From the NCBI GenBank assembly GCA_900552145.1, contig URYW01000027.1:1-20449 (forward strand): DNA of 20,449 nucleotides. The letters run 5' to 3'. The position numbers and the translations under genes are program-made. Source of the DNA: an uncultured Collinsella sp. GTDB lineage: Bacteria > Actinomycetota > Coriobacteriia > Coriobacteriales > Coriobacteriaceae. The first letter of the stretch is position 1. Each line of letters opens with the position of its first letter. This document shows, in pieces, positions 1 through 7,181 of this stretch. Under the pieces are notes generated by a model. It saw only the letters and a program-made list of their open reading frames with translations, was not told the origin of the DNA and did no database searches.

Positions 1-3000
1 GGTAAAGGGCACCTTGGGCCACGCGGTCGAAGCACTCTCACGCTGCGCCTCAAACGTGTACTTGCGGCTCGCGAACGCGGGGGCATCCGTGGAGGGCGCC
101 ACCGGCGCGGCATCGCCTTGCTCGTAGGCCTCGCCCGCGGCCGTGGCATCGGCCAGGCGCTCGGCCTCCTGGTCCTTGAGCGCTGCCATGAGCGAGCGGA
201 TGCGGATGCGCGCGGCACCCAGGTTAGACACCTCGTCGATCTTAAGCACGGTGTAGATCTTGCCGCTGGCTTCCAGAATCTCCTGCACCTGATCGGTGGT
301 CAGAGCGTCCAGGCCGCAGCCGAAGGAATTGAGCTGGATCAGGTCCAGGTCGTTGCGCATCGTCATAAAACGGGCGACGGCGTACAGGCGGCTGTGGTAC
401 ATCCACTGGTCGACGACGCGAATCGGACGCTCGGGCTTTACCAGATGCGCAAGCGAATCCTCGGTAAAGACCGCAAAGCCAAAGCTCGAGATAAGTTCGG
501 GCAGGGCGTGGTTGATCTCGGGGTCGTTATGGTAGGGACGACCGGCGAGCACGATGCCGTGACCGCCATGGTCCTCGACCCACTTAAGAGCCTCCTCGCC
601 CATGGTCTGGATATCCTCGTGGAAACGCGCATCGGCCTCAAAAGCAGCGTTGACGGCGGCATCGACCTCGGAGCGCGTGATCTTGGGACCGCGCACGCGA
701 CCGCGACCGGCTTGCGCATCGGCCACACGGTCGACGGCGAGCACCTGGTACAGACGGCGCTTAAGCTCGGTCTTATCGTGATACGGCACAAACGGATACA
801 GGAACTCGATGTTCTGTTCGCGAATCTCGTCGATGTTGAGCGCCAGCGCTGTGGGGTAGCTCATGACGATGGGGCAGTTGTAACAGTTGCCAGCCGTCGG
901 ATCCTCCTTGCGCTCCCAGCGCACGCACGGCATCCAGATGAAGTCGACATCGCGGTCGATGAGGTTCATCACATGGCCGTGGCTCATCTTTGCCGGGTAG
1001 CACACGCTCTCGGACGGCATGGACTCGATGCCCGCCTGGTAGGTCTTTTTGCTCGACTGGTCGGACAGCTGCACGCTAAAGCCCAGGCGCGTAAAGAACG
1101 CGTGCCAGAAGGGGTAGTTTTCGTACATGTTGAGTGCGCGCGGGATACCCACGGTGCCGCGCGGGGCCTCGTCGGGACTCAGGATCTCGCGGTTAAAGAG
1201 CAGCTCGTTTTTCTTTTTGAAGAGGTTGGGGGCCTCGGTCTTTTGCTTTTTGTGGCCGGCGCCCTTCTCGCAGCGGTTGCCGGTAATGAAGCGCCTGCCA
1301 CCGCCAAAGTCGTTGACGGTGAGCTGGCAGTTGTTGGAGCAACGGCCGCAGCGGACGTGCTTTTGCGTCACGGTGAGGTGCGCGATGTCCTCAGCCGAGA
1401 GGATGGTCGAGGTGCCGTCGGCGCCGGCACGATCGCGGGCGAGCAGAGCCGCACCATAGGCGCCCATGCAGCCGGCGATGTCGGGACGCACGGCGTGAAC
1501 GCCGGTGAGCTGCTCAAACGCGCGCAGCGTGGCATCGGACATAAAGGTGCCACCTTGGACGATCACCTGGCTGCCGATCTCCTTGGGGTCGCGCAGCTTA
1601 ATAACCTTGAACAGGGCATTCTTGATGACGGAATAGGACAGGCCGGCGGCGATGTCGCCCACCGTGGCGCCTTCCTTTTGGGCCTGCTTAACGCGCGAGT
1701 TCATAAAGACCGTGCAGCGGCTGCCCAGGTCGACGGGGGCCTTGGCATGAATGGCAGCGTTGGCGAACGCGCGCACGTCCATGTTCATAGACACGGCGAA
1801 GCTCTCGATAAAGCTGCCGCAGCCCGACGAGCAGGCCTCGTTGAGCATGATGTGCTCGATGACGCCGTCCTTGACGCGCAGGCACTTCATGTCCTGGCCG
1901 CCGATGTCCAGGATAAACTCGACGCCGGGCAGGAATGCCTTGGCGCCGCGCAGGTGCGCAACGGTCTCGATCTCGCCGGAGTCGGCCTTGAGGGCCTCGA
2001 TGAGCAGCGCCTCGCCGTAGCCCGTGGTGGTCACGTGGCCGATGGTGCAGCCGGCGGGGATGTGGTTGTAGAAATCGGCCATGATGACCTTGGCCGTGCC
2101 CAGGATGTCGCCGTTGTTGTTGCCGTACCAGGTGTGCAGCAGCTGACCGTCCTCGCCCACGAGCGCGGCTTTCATGGTGGTGGAGCCGGCGTCGATGCCG
2201 ATGAACACGCGGCCGGTGTAGCCTTCGAGCTTGCCCTTGGGGACGACCTCGGCGTCGTGGCGGGTTTTGAACTCGGCAAAGTCCTCGTCGGTGGCAAAGA
2301 GCGGATCCAGACGCTCGACCTCGGCACCCTGCGTGTCGCCCAGGGCATCGATGGCCTCGATGAGCTGCGGGAACGTGCTGAGCTTGTTGGACTCGTGCGC
2401 CATGGCGGCGCCGCTCGCCACAAACAGGTGGGCGTTTTGGGGCACAATGCGGTGCTCCTCGTCCAGGTTGAGCGTGAGGTAGAAGCGGTGGCGCAGCTCG
2501 GAGAGGTACTGCAGCGGGCCGCCCAGGAAGGCAACGTTGCCGCGGATGGGACGGCCACACGCCAGGCCCGAAATGGTCTGGGTCACGACAGCCTGGAAAA
2601 TGGAGGCGGCCACGTCCTCGGGGCGGGCGCCCTCGTTGAGCAGCGGCTGGACGTCGGTCTTGGCAAAAACGCCGCAGCGGCTGGCAATGGGATAGATGGT
2701 GGTGGCGTTGGCCGCGAGCTTGTTGAGGCCACTGGCATCGGTGTGCAGCAGGGTTGCCATCTGGTCGATGAACGCGCCCGTGCCGCCGGCGCAGGTGCCG
2801 TTCATGCGCTGCTCGATGCCGTTGTCGAAGTAGATGATCTTGGCGTCCTCGCCGCCCAGCTCGATGGCGACATCGGTGGCCGGAATGAGGGTCTCGACGG
2901 CACGCTTGCTGGCGATGACCTCCTGGACAAACTCCAGGTCGAGCCACTGGGACAGCAGCAGGCCGCCCGAGCCGGTAATGGCGCAAGTCATCTGGGCCGT

Positions 3001-3411
3001 CGGCAGCACGGTCGCAGCGCCCTCGAACAGGTCACGGGCGCAGGCACGGACGTCGGTGTGGTGGCGCTGGTACTTGGCGTAAACGATCTGGTTGTCGTCG
3101 TTGAGCACGGCGAGCTTGACGGTGGTGGAGCCCACGTCGATGCCCAGGTGCAGGTTGCCACGAGCGTTCTCGGGGTTGAAGATCGCGCCTTCGGGGGCGT
3201 GGGCGGCGGTGGCGGCTACGGGTTCAGCGGCGATGGCGGGCTCGCTAGCGACGGACGTCTCCCCTGCCGCGTTCTTGGCATCGGCAACTGCCTCGGCAAC
3301 TTTCTCGGCAGCTGCGGTCGCGGCCTTCTGCGCGGCATCCACCACGGCGGGCGCAGCCTCACGCGCGGCAGCGACCATACGGTCTTTAATGCCCTCGGCG
3401 AGTTTGCTCAT
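1..3411 (-). CDS. Large acyl-CoA dehydratase activase-like protein (BadF/HgdC ATPase family), 3' end outside window
   Basis: The reading frame is open from ATG at 3411 to the window edge (1137 codons, no stop), so the C-terminus is missing. After an Ala-rich extension of about 80 residues come two ASKHA ATPase domains of the BadF/BcrA/HgdC type. The first starts near residue 88 (GIDVGSTTVK), the second near residue 401 (GIDAGSTTMK). Each has the Cys-containing motifs of the family (NGTCAGGTGAF and SRCGVF; EACSSGCGSF and SRCTVF), which in HgdC hold a bridging [4Fe-4S] cluster. A Cys-rich segment (CGRCSNNC) and a DUF2229-like region (VGIPRALNMYENYPFW) follow. Characterised relatives use ATP to push an electron into 2-hydroxyacyl-CoA dehydratases. 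Full-length relatives of this double-domain type run to roughly 1400 residues or more, and their substrate is generally unknown. GAGGAG lies at 3416-3421. The gene is 11 bp downstream of the TetR gene and probably cotranscribed with it. No dehydratase subunit genes are visible here. Confidence 0.9.
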   Translation of the reverse strand, partial: MSKLAEGIKDRMVAAAREAAPAVVDAAQKAATAAAEKVAEAVADAKNAAGETSVASEPAIAAEPVAATAAHAPEGAIFNPENARGNLHLGIDVGSTTVKLAVLNDDNQIVYAKYQRHHTDVRACARDLFEGAATVLPTAQMTCAITGSGGLLLSQWLDLEFVQEVIASKRAVETLIPATDVAIELGGEDAKIIYFDNGIEQRMNGTCAGGTGAFIDQMATLLHTDASGLNKLAANATTIYPIASRCGVFAKTDVQPLLNEGARPEDVAASIFQAVVTQTISGLACGRPIRGNVAFLGGPLQYLSELRHRFYLTLNLDEEHRIVPQNAHLFVASGAAMAHESNKLSTFPQLIEAIDALGDTQGAEVERLDPLFATDEDFAEFKTRHDAEVVPKGKLEGYTGRVFIGIDAGSTTMKAALVGEDGQLLHTWYGNNNGDILGTAKVIMADFYNHIPAGCTIGHVTTTGYGEALLIEALKADSGEIETVAHLRGAKAFLPGVEFILDIGGQDMKCLRVKDGVIEHIMLNEACSSGCGSFIESFAVSMNMDVRAFANAAIHAKAPVDLGSRCTVFMNSRVKQAQKEGATVGDIAAGLSYSVIKNALFKVIKLRDPKEIGSQVIVQGGTFMSDATLRAFEQLTGVHAVRPDIAGCMGAYGAALLARDRAGADGTSTILSAEDIAHLTVTQKHVRCGRCSNNCQLTVNDFGGGRRFITGNRCEKGAGHKKQKTEAPNLFKKKNELLFNREILSPDEAPRGTVGIPRALNMYENYPFWHAFFTRLGFSVQLSDQSSKKTYQAGIESMPSESVCYPAKMSHGHVMNLIDRDVDFIWMPCVRWERKEDPTAGNCYNCPIVMSYPTALALNIDEIREQNIEFLYPFVPYHDKTELKRRLYQVLAVDRVADAQAGRGRVRGPKITRSEVDAAVNAAFEADARFHEDIQTMGEEALKWVEDHGGHGIVLAGRPYHNDPEINHALPELISSFGFAVFTEDSLAHLVKPERPIRVVDQWMYHSRLYAVARFMTMRNDLDLIQLNSFGCGLDALTTDQVQEILEASGKIYTVLKIDEVSNLGAARIRIRSLMAALKDQEAERLADATAAGEAYEQGDAAPVAPSTDAPAFASRKYTFEAQRESASTAWPKVPFT

Positions 3412-3422
3412 TGTCTCTCCTC

Positions 3423-4133
3423 TTAGTTGTTGGACTCGACGGCTGCGGTGGTGTCGGCCGCGTCCTCGAGCTGCAGGTTCAATAGCTTCATGCCGTATTC
3501 CGGCACGTTGATATCGATGGGTTGGCCATACAGGTCACCAGGGCGCACAAAAGCGAGCACCGTCATAATGCGCGCCATGGCCTCGGGCGATTCGGTGAGC
3601 CCACGCTCAAACCAGCGCTGAATCATGCCGACCTCGGCACTCACGACGTAGGTGACGTAGTAGTCAAAGAACGTGCCCAGCGCCAGGCCCAAAATGCCCG
3701 TCTGCGCACGCGGCACCACAGCCTCACGAGCGGTGTCGATGATCCTTTTAATGAAGGCCTGGTCGCCGCCCGGACCCAGCAGCGCACCGATTAAGTCGCG
3801 GTTGGCCGCAAGATAACGCAGCAGCTCAACCGAACCGGGCGCCGGCTCGAGCTCATCGATGTTGTGATAGAGATCGGGCAGCTGAGCTGCGGTGATGAGC
3901 TCAATACGCTCACGGATCTCGGCCAGCAAGCCGTCCTCGATTTGATTGATAAAGTCGGGGATATCGCGGTAGTGCGAATAGAACGTGCGGCGCGTAAGGC
4001 CAGCGCGCTCGGTGAGCGACGCGACATTAATGCGCGAAAGGTCGCCGCTTTCGGCAAGCTCGCTGGCAAGTGCCTGGCGAAGGGCACGCTGCGAGCGAAG
4101 GGACCGGCGATCGCATTTCTCGAGCTGGGACAA
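3423..4133 (-). CDS. TetR/AcrR family transcriptional regulator
   Basis: This 236-residue protein has an N-terminal TetR helix-turn-helix: residues 34-57 contain INVASLTERAGLTRRTFYSHY, shown here only in part, with the recognition helix near 45-55. The C-terminal part is an all-helical ligand/dimerisation domain without recognisable ligand residues. The start is a TTG at 4133 with AAGGAGG four bases upstream; no better ATG exists in frame. The stop is 11 bp before the activase-like gene, so the two form one unit, and the regulator probably controls that unit. The upstream region carries dyads built from GCACA/TGTGC (see 4155-4199), suitable for autoregulation. The inducing ligand is unknown; an acyl-CoA-related metabolite would fit the neighbour but is only a guess. 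Confidence 0.88.
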   Translation of the reverse strand: MSQLEKCDRRSLRSQRALRQALASELAESGDLSRINVASLTERAGLTRRTFYSHYRDIPDFINQIEDGLLAEIRERIELITAAQLPDLYHNIDELEPAPGSVELLRYLAANRDLIGALLGPGGDQAFIKRIIDTAREAVVPRAQTGILGLALGTFFDYYVTYVVSAEVGMIQRWFERGLTESPEAMARIMTVLAFVRPGDLYGQPIDINVPEYGMKLLNLQLEDAADTTAAVESNN

Positions 4134-4154
4134 GCGTCCTCCTTGTTACTCAGC

Positions 4155-4199
4155 CTGTGCGCTATTGCACAGTGCGAGTATTATTGCACACCGTGTGCA
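4155..4199 (-). promoter_or_regulatory. Probable TetR operator/promoter region with GCACA/TGTGC dyads
   Basis: Just upstream of the TTG start are four copies of the half-site GCACA/TGTGC. CTGTGC (4155-4160) faces GCACAG (4167-4172). A second, tight 15-bp palindrome TGCACACCGTGTGCA covers 4185-4199. TATTGCACA occurs twice, at 4163-4171 and 4182-4190, 19 bp apart. On the minus strand an AATAAT -10-like box lies between the two dyads, but no well-spaced -35 is visible. TetR-family proteins typically bind such palindromes over their own promoters, so autoregulation is inferred. Confidence 0.55.
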
Positions 4200-4223
4200 T
4201 CAACACGTAAAGGCAATATTTTG

Positions 4224-4256
4224 GATGTGACGAAGAGACAGTCCTTTTGTCACATC
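4224..4256 (-). terminator. Hairpin at the 3' end of the HAD phosphatase gene
   Basis: GATGTGAC (4224-4231) and GTCACATC (4249-4256) are a perfect 8-bp inverted repeat around a 17-nt loop. The repeat overlaps the stop codon of the HAD gene (TGA at 4257-4255). It is placed like a transcription end point, but no U-run follows on the minus strand (CAAAATATT), so it may act only as a 3' stabiliser or as part of the tetR upstream region. Confidence 0.35.
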
Positions 4257-5118
4257 ATTCGATGACGGTGCGAGAGTTTTGCTTGCGCATGGTGGCGAGC
4301 ATGTGTTTGGGGACGGCGTGGACCATGCAGCTGCCGATGGTCGCGCTCGCGGCGGCCTTGGCTGCATCGCTTGCGTTTTTGGTCGCGTAGCTGTGGCGGA
4401 AACGCTTGAGCATGGCGATGTCGTTGCCGCCGTCGCCGTAGACCGCGACCTCATCCTCGGCAATACCGTAGTAGCCCGCCAGCCAGGCCACGCTCTCGCC
4501 CTTGTTGCACGCCACGTCCGTGATCTCGAACATCACCGGATCGAACGGCGCGTTGACCACGCGGTCCGATCGCTCGGCCAAATATGCCTTAAGGTCGCGC
4601 TCCAGCTCGGGCGAGGTCACGCGGCAGTTGATCTTGCACACATCGTGGCGCAGGATGTCACCGATCGACTGGTCGAAATACTGCTCCTCGTGATACCCGC
4701 CACGTGCACGCATGCCGCGCATCACAATACGCTTGATGGGGCTGTCCTTTTTAAAGCCCGCCTGATGCATCTCGAACGAACCGCTCGAGAACATGCCATC
4801 GGGCGTGGAGCAGTCGAAGCAAATGTCCGGGAATGCCTTGAGCAGCTCCTCGGTAACCTGCGGATCGATGGTCCAGGTTTTGAGCACCTCGCCATGACTG
4901 TCGCGCACGATTGATCCATTGGAGCAGCAGGCGTCAAGCGCCAGGCCCGTAAAGCCATGCTCGCCGATCGGCAGCGTCGAGCGTCCGGTCGCGGGAACCA
5001 CATGCAGGCCAGCCTCGGTCAGCTCGCGAATGGCGCGGCGGATGGTTCCGTCGGCCTCGTGCAGGGCGTTCAGCAGCGTTCCGTCTAAGTCACTCGCAAA
5101 CATCTTGATCATGGGCAT
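4255..5118 (-). CDS. Cof-type HAD-IIB family phosphatase
   Basis: The 287-residue protein has all four HAD motifs. Motif I is DLDGTL (nucleophile D10, acid D12), motif II ATGRS (T44), motif III CNKGES (K206) and motif IV GDGGNDIAML (D229, D233). The roughly 110-residue insert between motifs II and III is the C2B-type cap of the Cof/YidA group. Length matches this family (about 270-290). Relatives dephosphorylate sugar phosphates, nucleotides or flavin precursors in the cytoplasm; the substrate cannot be read from sequence. AAGGAG lies four bases before the ATG at 5118 and ten before an in-frame ATG at 5112, so either may be the true start. A promoter lies directly upstream (5141-5168) and the gene appears monocistronic. 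Confidence 0.9.
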   Translation of the reverse strand: MPMIKMFASDLDGTLLNALHEADGTIRRAIRELTEAGLHVVPATGRSTLPIGEHGFTGLALDACCSNGSIVRDSHGEVLKTWTIDPQVTEELLKAFPDICFDCSTPDGMFSSGSFEMHQAGFKKDSPIKRIVMRGMRARGGYHEEQYFDQSIGDILRHDVCKINCRVTSPELERDLKAYLAERSDRVVNAPFDPVMFEITDVACNKGESVAWLAGYYGIAEDEVAVYGDGGNDIAMLKRFRHSYATKNASDAAKAAASATIGSCMVHAVPKHMLATMRKQNSRTVIE

Positions 5119-5140
5119 GCCTCTCCTTCGTCTGCACGAT

Positions 5141-5168
5141 ATTGTAGACGAGAACGGGCGTGCCCCAA
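5141..5168 (-). promoter_or_regulatory. Promoter of the HAD phosphatase gene
   Basis: On the minus strand TTGGGG (5163-5168) and TACAAT (5141-5146) are separated by 16 bp, giving a leader of only about 15-20 nt before the ribosome site. The -35 box lies inside the loop of the upstream terminator hairpin (5154-5183), so the two functions are packed together. Confidence 0.5.
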
Positions 5169-5183
5169 GAGAGGCGCGCCCGT
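5154..5183 (-). terminator. Terminator hairpin after the HD/CmpB/PII-remnant unit
   Basis: ACGGGCGTGCC (5154-5164) pairs with GGCGCGCCCGT (5173-5183) as an 11-bp stem with one mismatched position (a G-U wobble on the plus strand) and an 8-nt loop. Minus-strand transcripts continue into TTCTCGTCT, a weak U-tract. It sits between the remnant of glnB and the HAD gene, where a transcript end is expected. Confidence 0.55.
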
Positions 5184-5199
5184 CAGGCGAAAGATTGTC

Positions 5200-5292
5200 C
5201 TACACCGCGGCGGAGCCGTGTTCGCCGGTGCGTATGCGGATAACCTCCTCGACCGGCTCGACCCAAATCTTGCCGTCTCCAACGGTGCCGCA
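5200..5292 (-). pseudogene. glnB: Remnant of a PII nitrogen-regulatory protein (C-terminal 30 codons)
   Basis: The minus strand encodes GTVGDGKIWVEP followed by VEEVIRIRTGEHGSAAV and a TAG stop. This is the unmistakable C-terminal end of a PII (GlnB/GlnK) protein, including the GDGKI nucleotide-binding loop and the RIRTGE strand. The preceding 80 or so PII residues, including the T-loop, are absent: upstream is the 3' end of the CmpB-like gene. The frame stays open to an ATG at 5367, giving a possible 55-codon ORF. Its first 25 residues (MGALTAPLLAYFPF...) are not PII-like, and that ATG has no good ribosome site. PII senses 2-oxoglutarate and ATP/ADP as a trimer; this fragment cannot do so. 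A deletion that fused the end of glnB to this locus is the simplest reading. Confidence 0.75.
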
Positions 5293-5372
5293 ATCTTGGA
5301 AACGGCGCGGCAACGGGCGCGAAACGAACGGGAAATACGCGAGCAAGGGAGCCGTGAGCGCGCCCATCCCGG

Positions 5373-6392
5373 CTAGCGCCGAAACAGCTCGTGGGCGCGG
5401 TCGCGGAGATTAGTTGCTCGAATGACGCCTTCGTAGCGATTGATGCGCAGACGCGGGAAGGCATTGAAAAAGCGCAGGTCACGACGACTGAGTGACACGC
5501 TCGGTACCGGACGGCCCATGCGCTTGCCGGCAAGGCGACGACTGAGCGACGGACGCGGCATGCTCGGCGCGGCATCGGCCACGCGGCGGGCAGCGAGCGC
5601 CAGGCCGCGAGCACCATCCGCGATAAACGTCGGCATCGAAGCCTTCTCACGAAGGGCATCGAGCGTCGCGTCGCCCAGCTCGGCCAGCCACGCGTTAACG
5701 GCACGGCTGCGGATATGCGTCTGCGCCACCGAGTCGATCGCCGAATCGGGAATACGTTCGAGCATGGAGTCGGACGCATCGGCAAGCGACTCATTGATGC
5801 GGTCGGCAAGGTCGGCCCGGACGCGCTCCAACTGATCGGACAGACGCCGCCAGCTCGCCAACGAGCACACCGCGTCGACCATCATCGCGACCGCGACGAT
5901 AAAGGCGGACAGCCGCACAATCAGCACCGGCAGATGGGCAAGCAGGCCCAACACCGCCGGCTCCACCACGCGACAAATGCACAACGCACCCAGGCCAAAC
6001 GCGCATGCCCAGTACAGACAGATGCGTCCGTGCAGGTTAAACGGCAGGTGCGAATAGTCCCAAAAGCGAGCGCCTGTTGTTTTTTCCAGCAGCACGCCTA
6101 CACTGTACTCGATCACGCTGCATACGAGCGCTGCAGCGACAAACTGGCTCGAGGCATCCGGAATTCCGCGCAGCAAAAGCCAGCAGGCTATGCCGCCCAC
6201 ACCATAGATAGGACAACACGGTCCCAGCAAAAAGCCGCTGTTGGCAAAGCGTCCGTGGTTGAGCATGGCGCAGACCGTCGATTCCCATGCCCAGCCGCAA
6301 AACCCGTAGAAGGCGAACGAGAGCACCAGTGCCGAAAGCGGACAGGCGGCAAGCGTCGCGCCGTCAAATGCCATGTCGATCGCGGTCCCCAC
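5373..6392 (-). CDS. CmpB-like integral membrane protein (putative ABC transporter permease family)
   Basis: This 339-residue protein has about five hydrophobic segments in its first 175 residues, then a soluble basic tail. The signature of the family annotated as putative ABC transporter permease (ABC_trans_CmpB) is present. It consists of a WES motif near residue 36, GRFANSGFLLGP (47-58), PIYG (60-63), GARFWDYS (106-113) and NLHGRICL (118-125). The biochemical role of the family is not established, and the typical ABC permease EAA loop is not evident. The start is a GTG at 6392 with AGAGGG six bases upstream. It lies three bases after the stop of the HD-domain gene, which indicates translational coupling. 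The C-terminal 160 residues (helical, Arg-rich, ending HELFRR) are extra-membrane and specific to this subgroup as far as can be seen. Confidence 0.8.
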   Translation of the reverse strand: MGTAIDMAFDGATLAACPLSALVLSFAFYGFCGWAWESTVCAMLNHGRFANSGFLLGPCCPIYGVGGIACWLLLRGIPDASSQFVAAALVCSVIEYSVGVLLEKTTGARFWDYSHLPFNLHGRICLYWACAFGLGALCICRVVEPAVLGLLAHLPVLIVRLSAFIVAVAMMVDAVCSLASWRRLSDQLERVRADLADRINESLADASDSMLERIPDSAIDSVAQTHIRSRAVNAWLAELGDATLDALREKASMPTFIADGARGLALAARRVADAAPSMPRPSLSRRLAGKRMGRPVPSVSLSRRDLRFFNAFPRLRINRYEGVIRATNLRDRAHELFRR

Positions 6393-6395
6393 CGT

Positions 6396-6953
6396 CTACC
6401 CTCTCCTCTTTTCATTCGAATCTTTGCTCGAGCCGTCGCTCGAGCCCTCGCTCAAATCGTTCGCGTCGTCTTTGCGCGGCAGACGGCCGGCGACCGTCTC
6501 GCGCAGCGCGCACCATTTATCTGCCAGGCATACAATCCAAGCCTCACGACACGTCGGCGGCACCGGCACCAGCGGAAACATATGCCGCACGATAATATTC
6601 CGCTCGCGCGACGTCAGCTCAAAATCTTCCTCCGCACGTGCCAGGGCAAAAAACGGATGCCGAAATCCGTGCAGTCGATGGCTCGGGTCGGGGTCGTGCC
6701 AATCGTAGAGAAAGTAATCGTGTAACAGGGCTCCGCGCAGCAGCGAGGCACGGTCGACCGAAATGCCAGCACGGCCCAAGCGCTCGGCAAAGGACAGGCT
6801 CGCCCGCGCTACCGAAGTCACATGTGCATAGACCGTCACGTCACCATGCTGGATAAACTCGTGCGTCAGGTCCAAGCGGCCTGCCTGGGCCAGCTGGCGG
6901 GCGGCATCGTCGACCTCGCGCGCGATTTTCTCGGCACGAACGGCACTGGACAT
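6396..6953 (-). CDS. HD-domain protein (putative metal-dependent phosphohydrolase)
   Basis: The 185-residue product has a compact HD fold pattern: H44 in YAHVTSVA, the H78-D79 pair in ALLHDYFLYDWH, further His in HGFRHP, and a downstream Asp in ADKWCALRE. These are the metal-ligand positions of HD-superfamily phosphohydrolases, which act on nucleotides or phosphate esters; the substrate is unknown. The reading frame extends upstream to 6998, but ATG at 6953 is chosen because AAGGAGG lies four bases before it. The C-terminus (residues about 160-185) is Ser/Asp/Lys-rich and probably disordered. The stop is three bases before the GTG of the membrane-protein gene, so both are made from one message and may work together at the membrane. 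Confidence 0.82.
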   Translation of the reverse strand: MSSAVRAEKIAREVDDAARQLAQAGRLDLTHEFIQHGDVTVYAHVTSVARASLSFAERLGRAGISVDRASLLRGALLHDYFLYDWHDPDPSHRLHGFRHPFFALARAEEDFELTSRERNIIVRHMFPLVPVPPTCREAWIVCLADKWCALRETVAGRLPRKDDANDLSEGSSDGSSKDSNEKRRG

Positions 6954-7042
6954 GCTGCCTCCTTCCAGCGGCTCACGGCGGCAAACCACGGACTGCACGC
7001 ATTGAATAAAATCATCATCGAATTTACTAGTATGGCATCGGA

Positions 7043-7069
7043 CAAAACGTTTTGCCCCGCCAGTTGGCG
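7043..7069. promoter_or_regulatory. Paired palindromes between divergent genes
   Basis: In the 228-bp space between the HD-domain gene (minus) and the DXS-like gene (plus) lie two adjacent dyads. CAAAACGTTTTG is a perfect 12-bp palindrome (7043-7054); CGCCA-GT-TGGCG follows at 7058-7069. Their position fits operators for a shared regulator. Convincing -35/-10 pairs could not be assigned on either strand. Confidence 0.35.
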
Positions 7070-7181
7070 AATTACCGCGCCGCCGTCACATATCAAATGC
7101 CAAAATGTGCGAGACTGTTTTGTGCAATTGTGCCGGCCGAGGGAGCGCCGGCGCTCGATTCGCATGGAGTAACCCACAACG

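Noticed and set aside
118..3426. 1102-codon open frame on the plus strand opposite the activase-like gene
   Set aside because: It is antisense to a clearly conserved protein, has no ribosome site or family motifs, and is rich in His/Gly/Val/Leu as expected from the complement of GC-rich codons.
4224..4256. CRP-type site (TGTGA...TCACA)
   Set aside because: The half-sites are 19 bp apart instead of 6, so it reads better as a hairpin.
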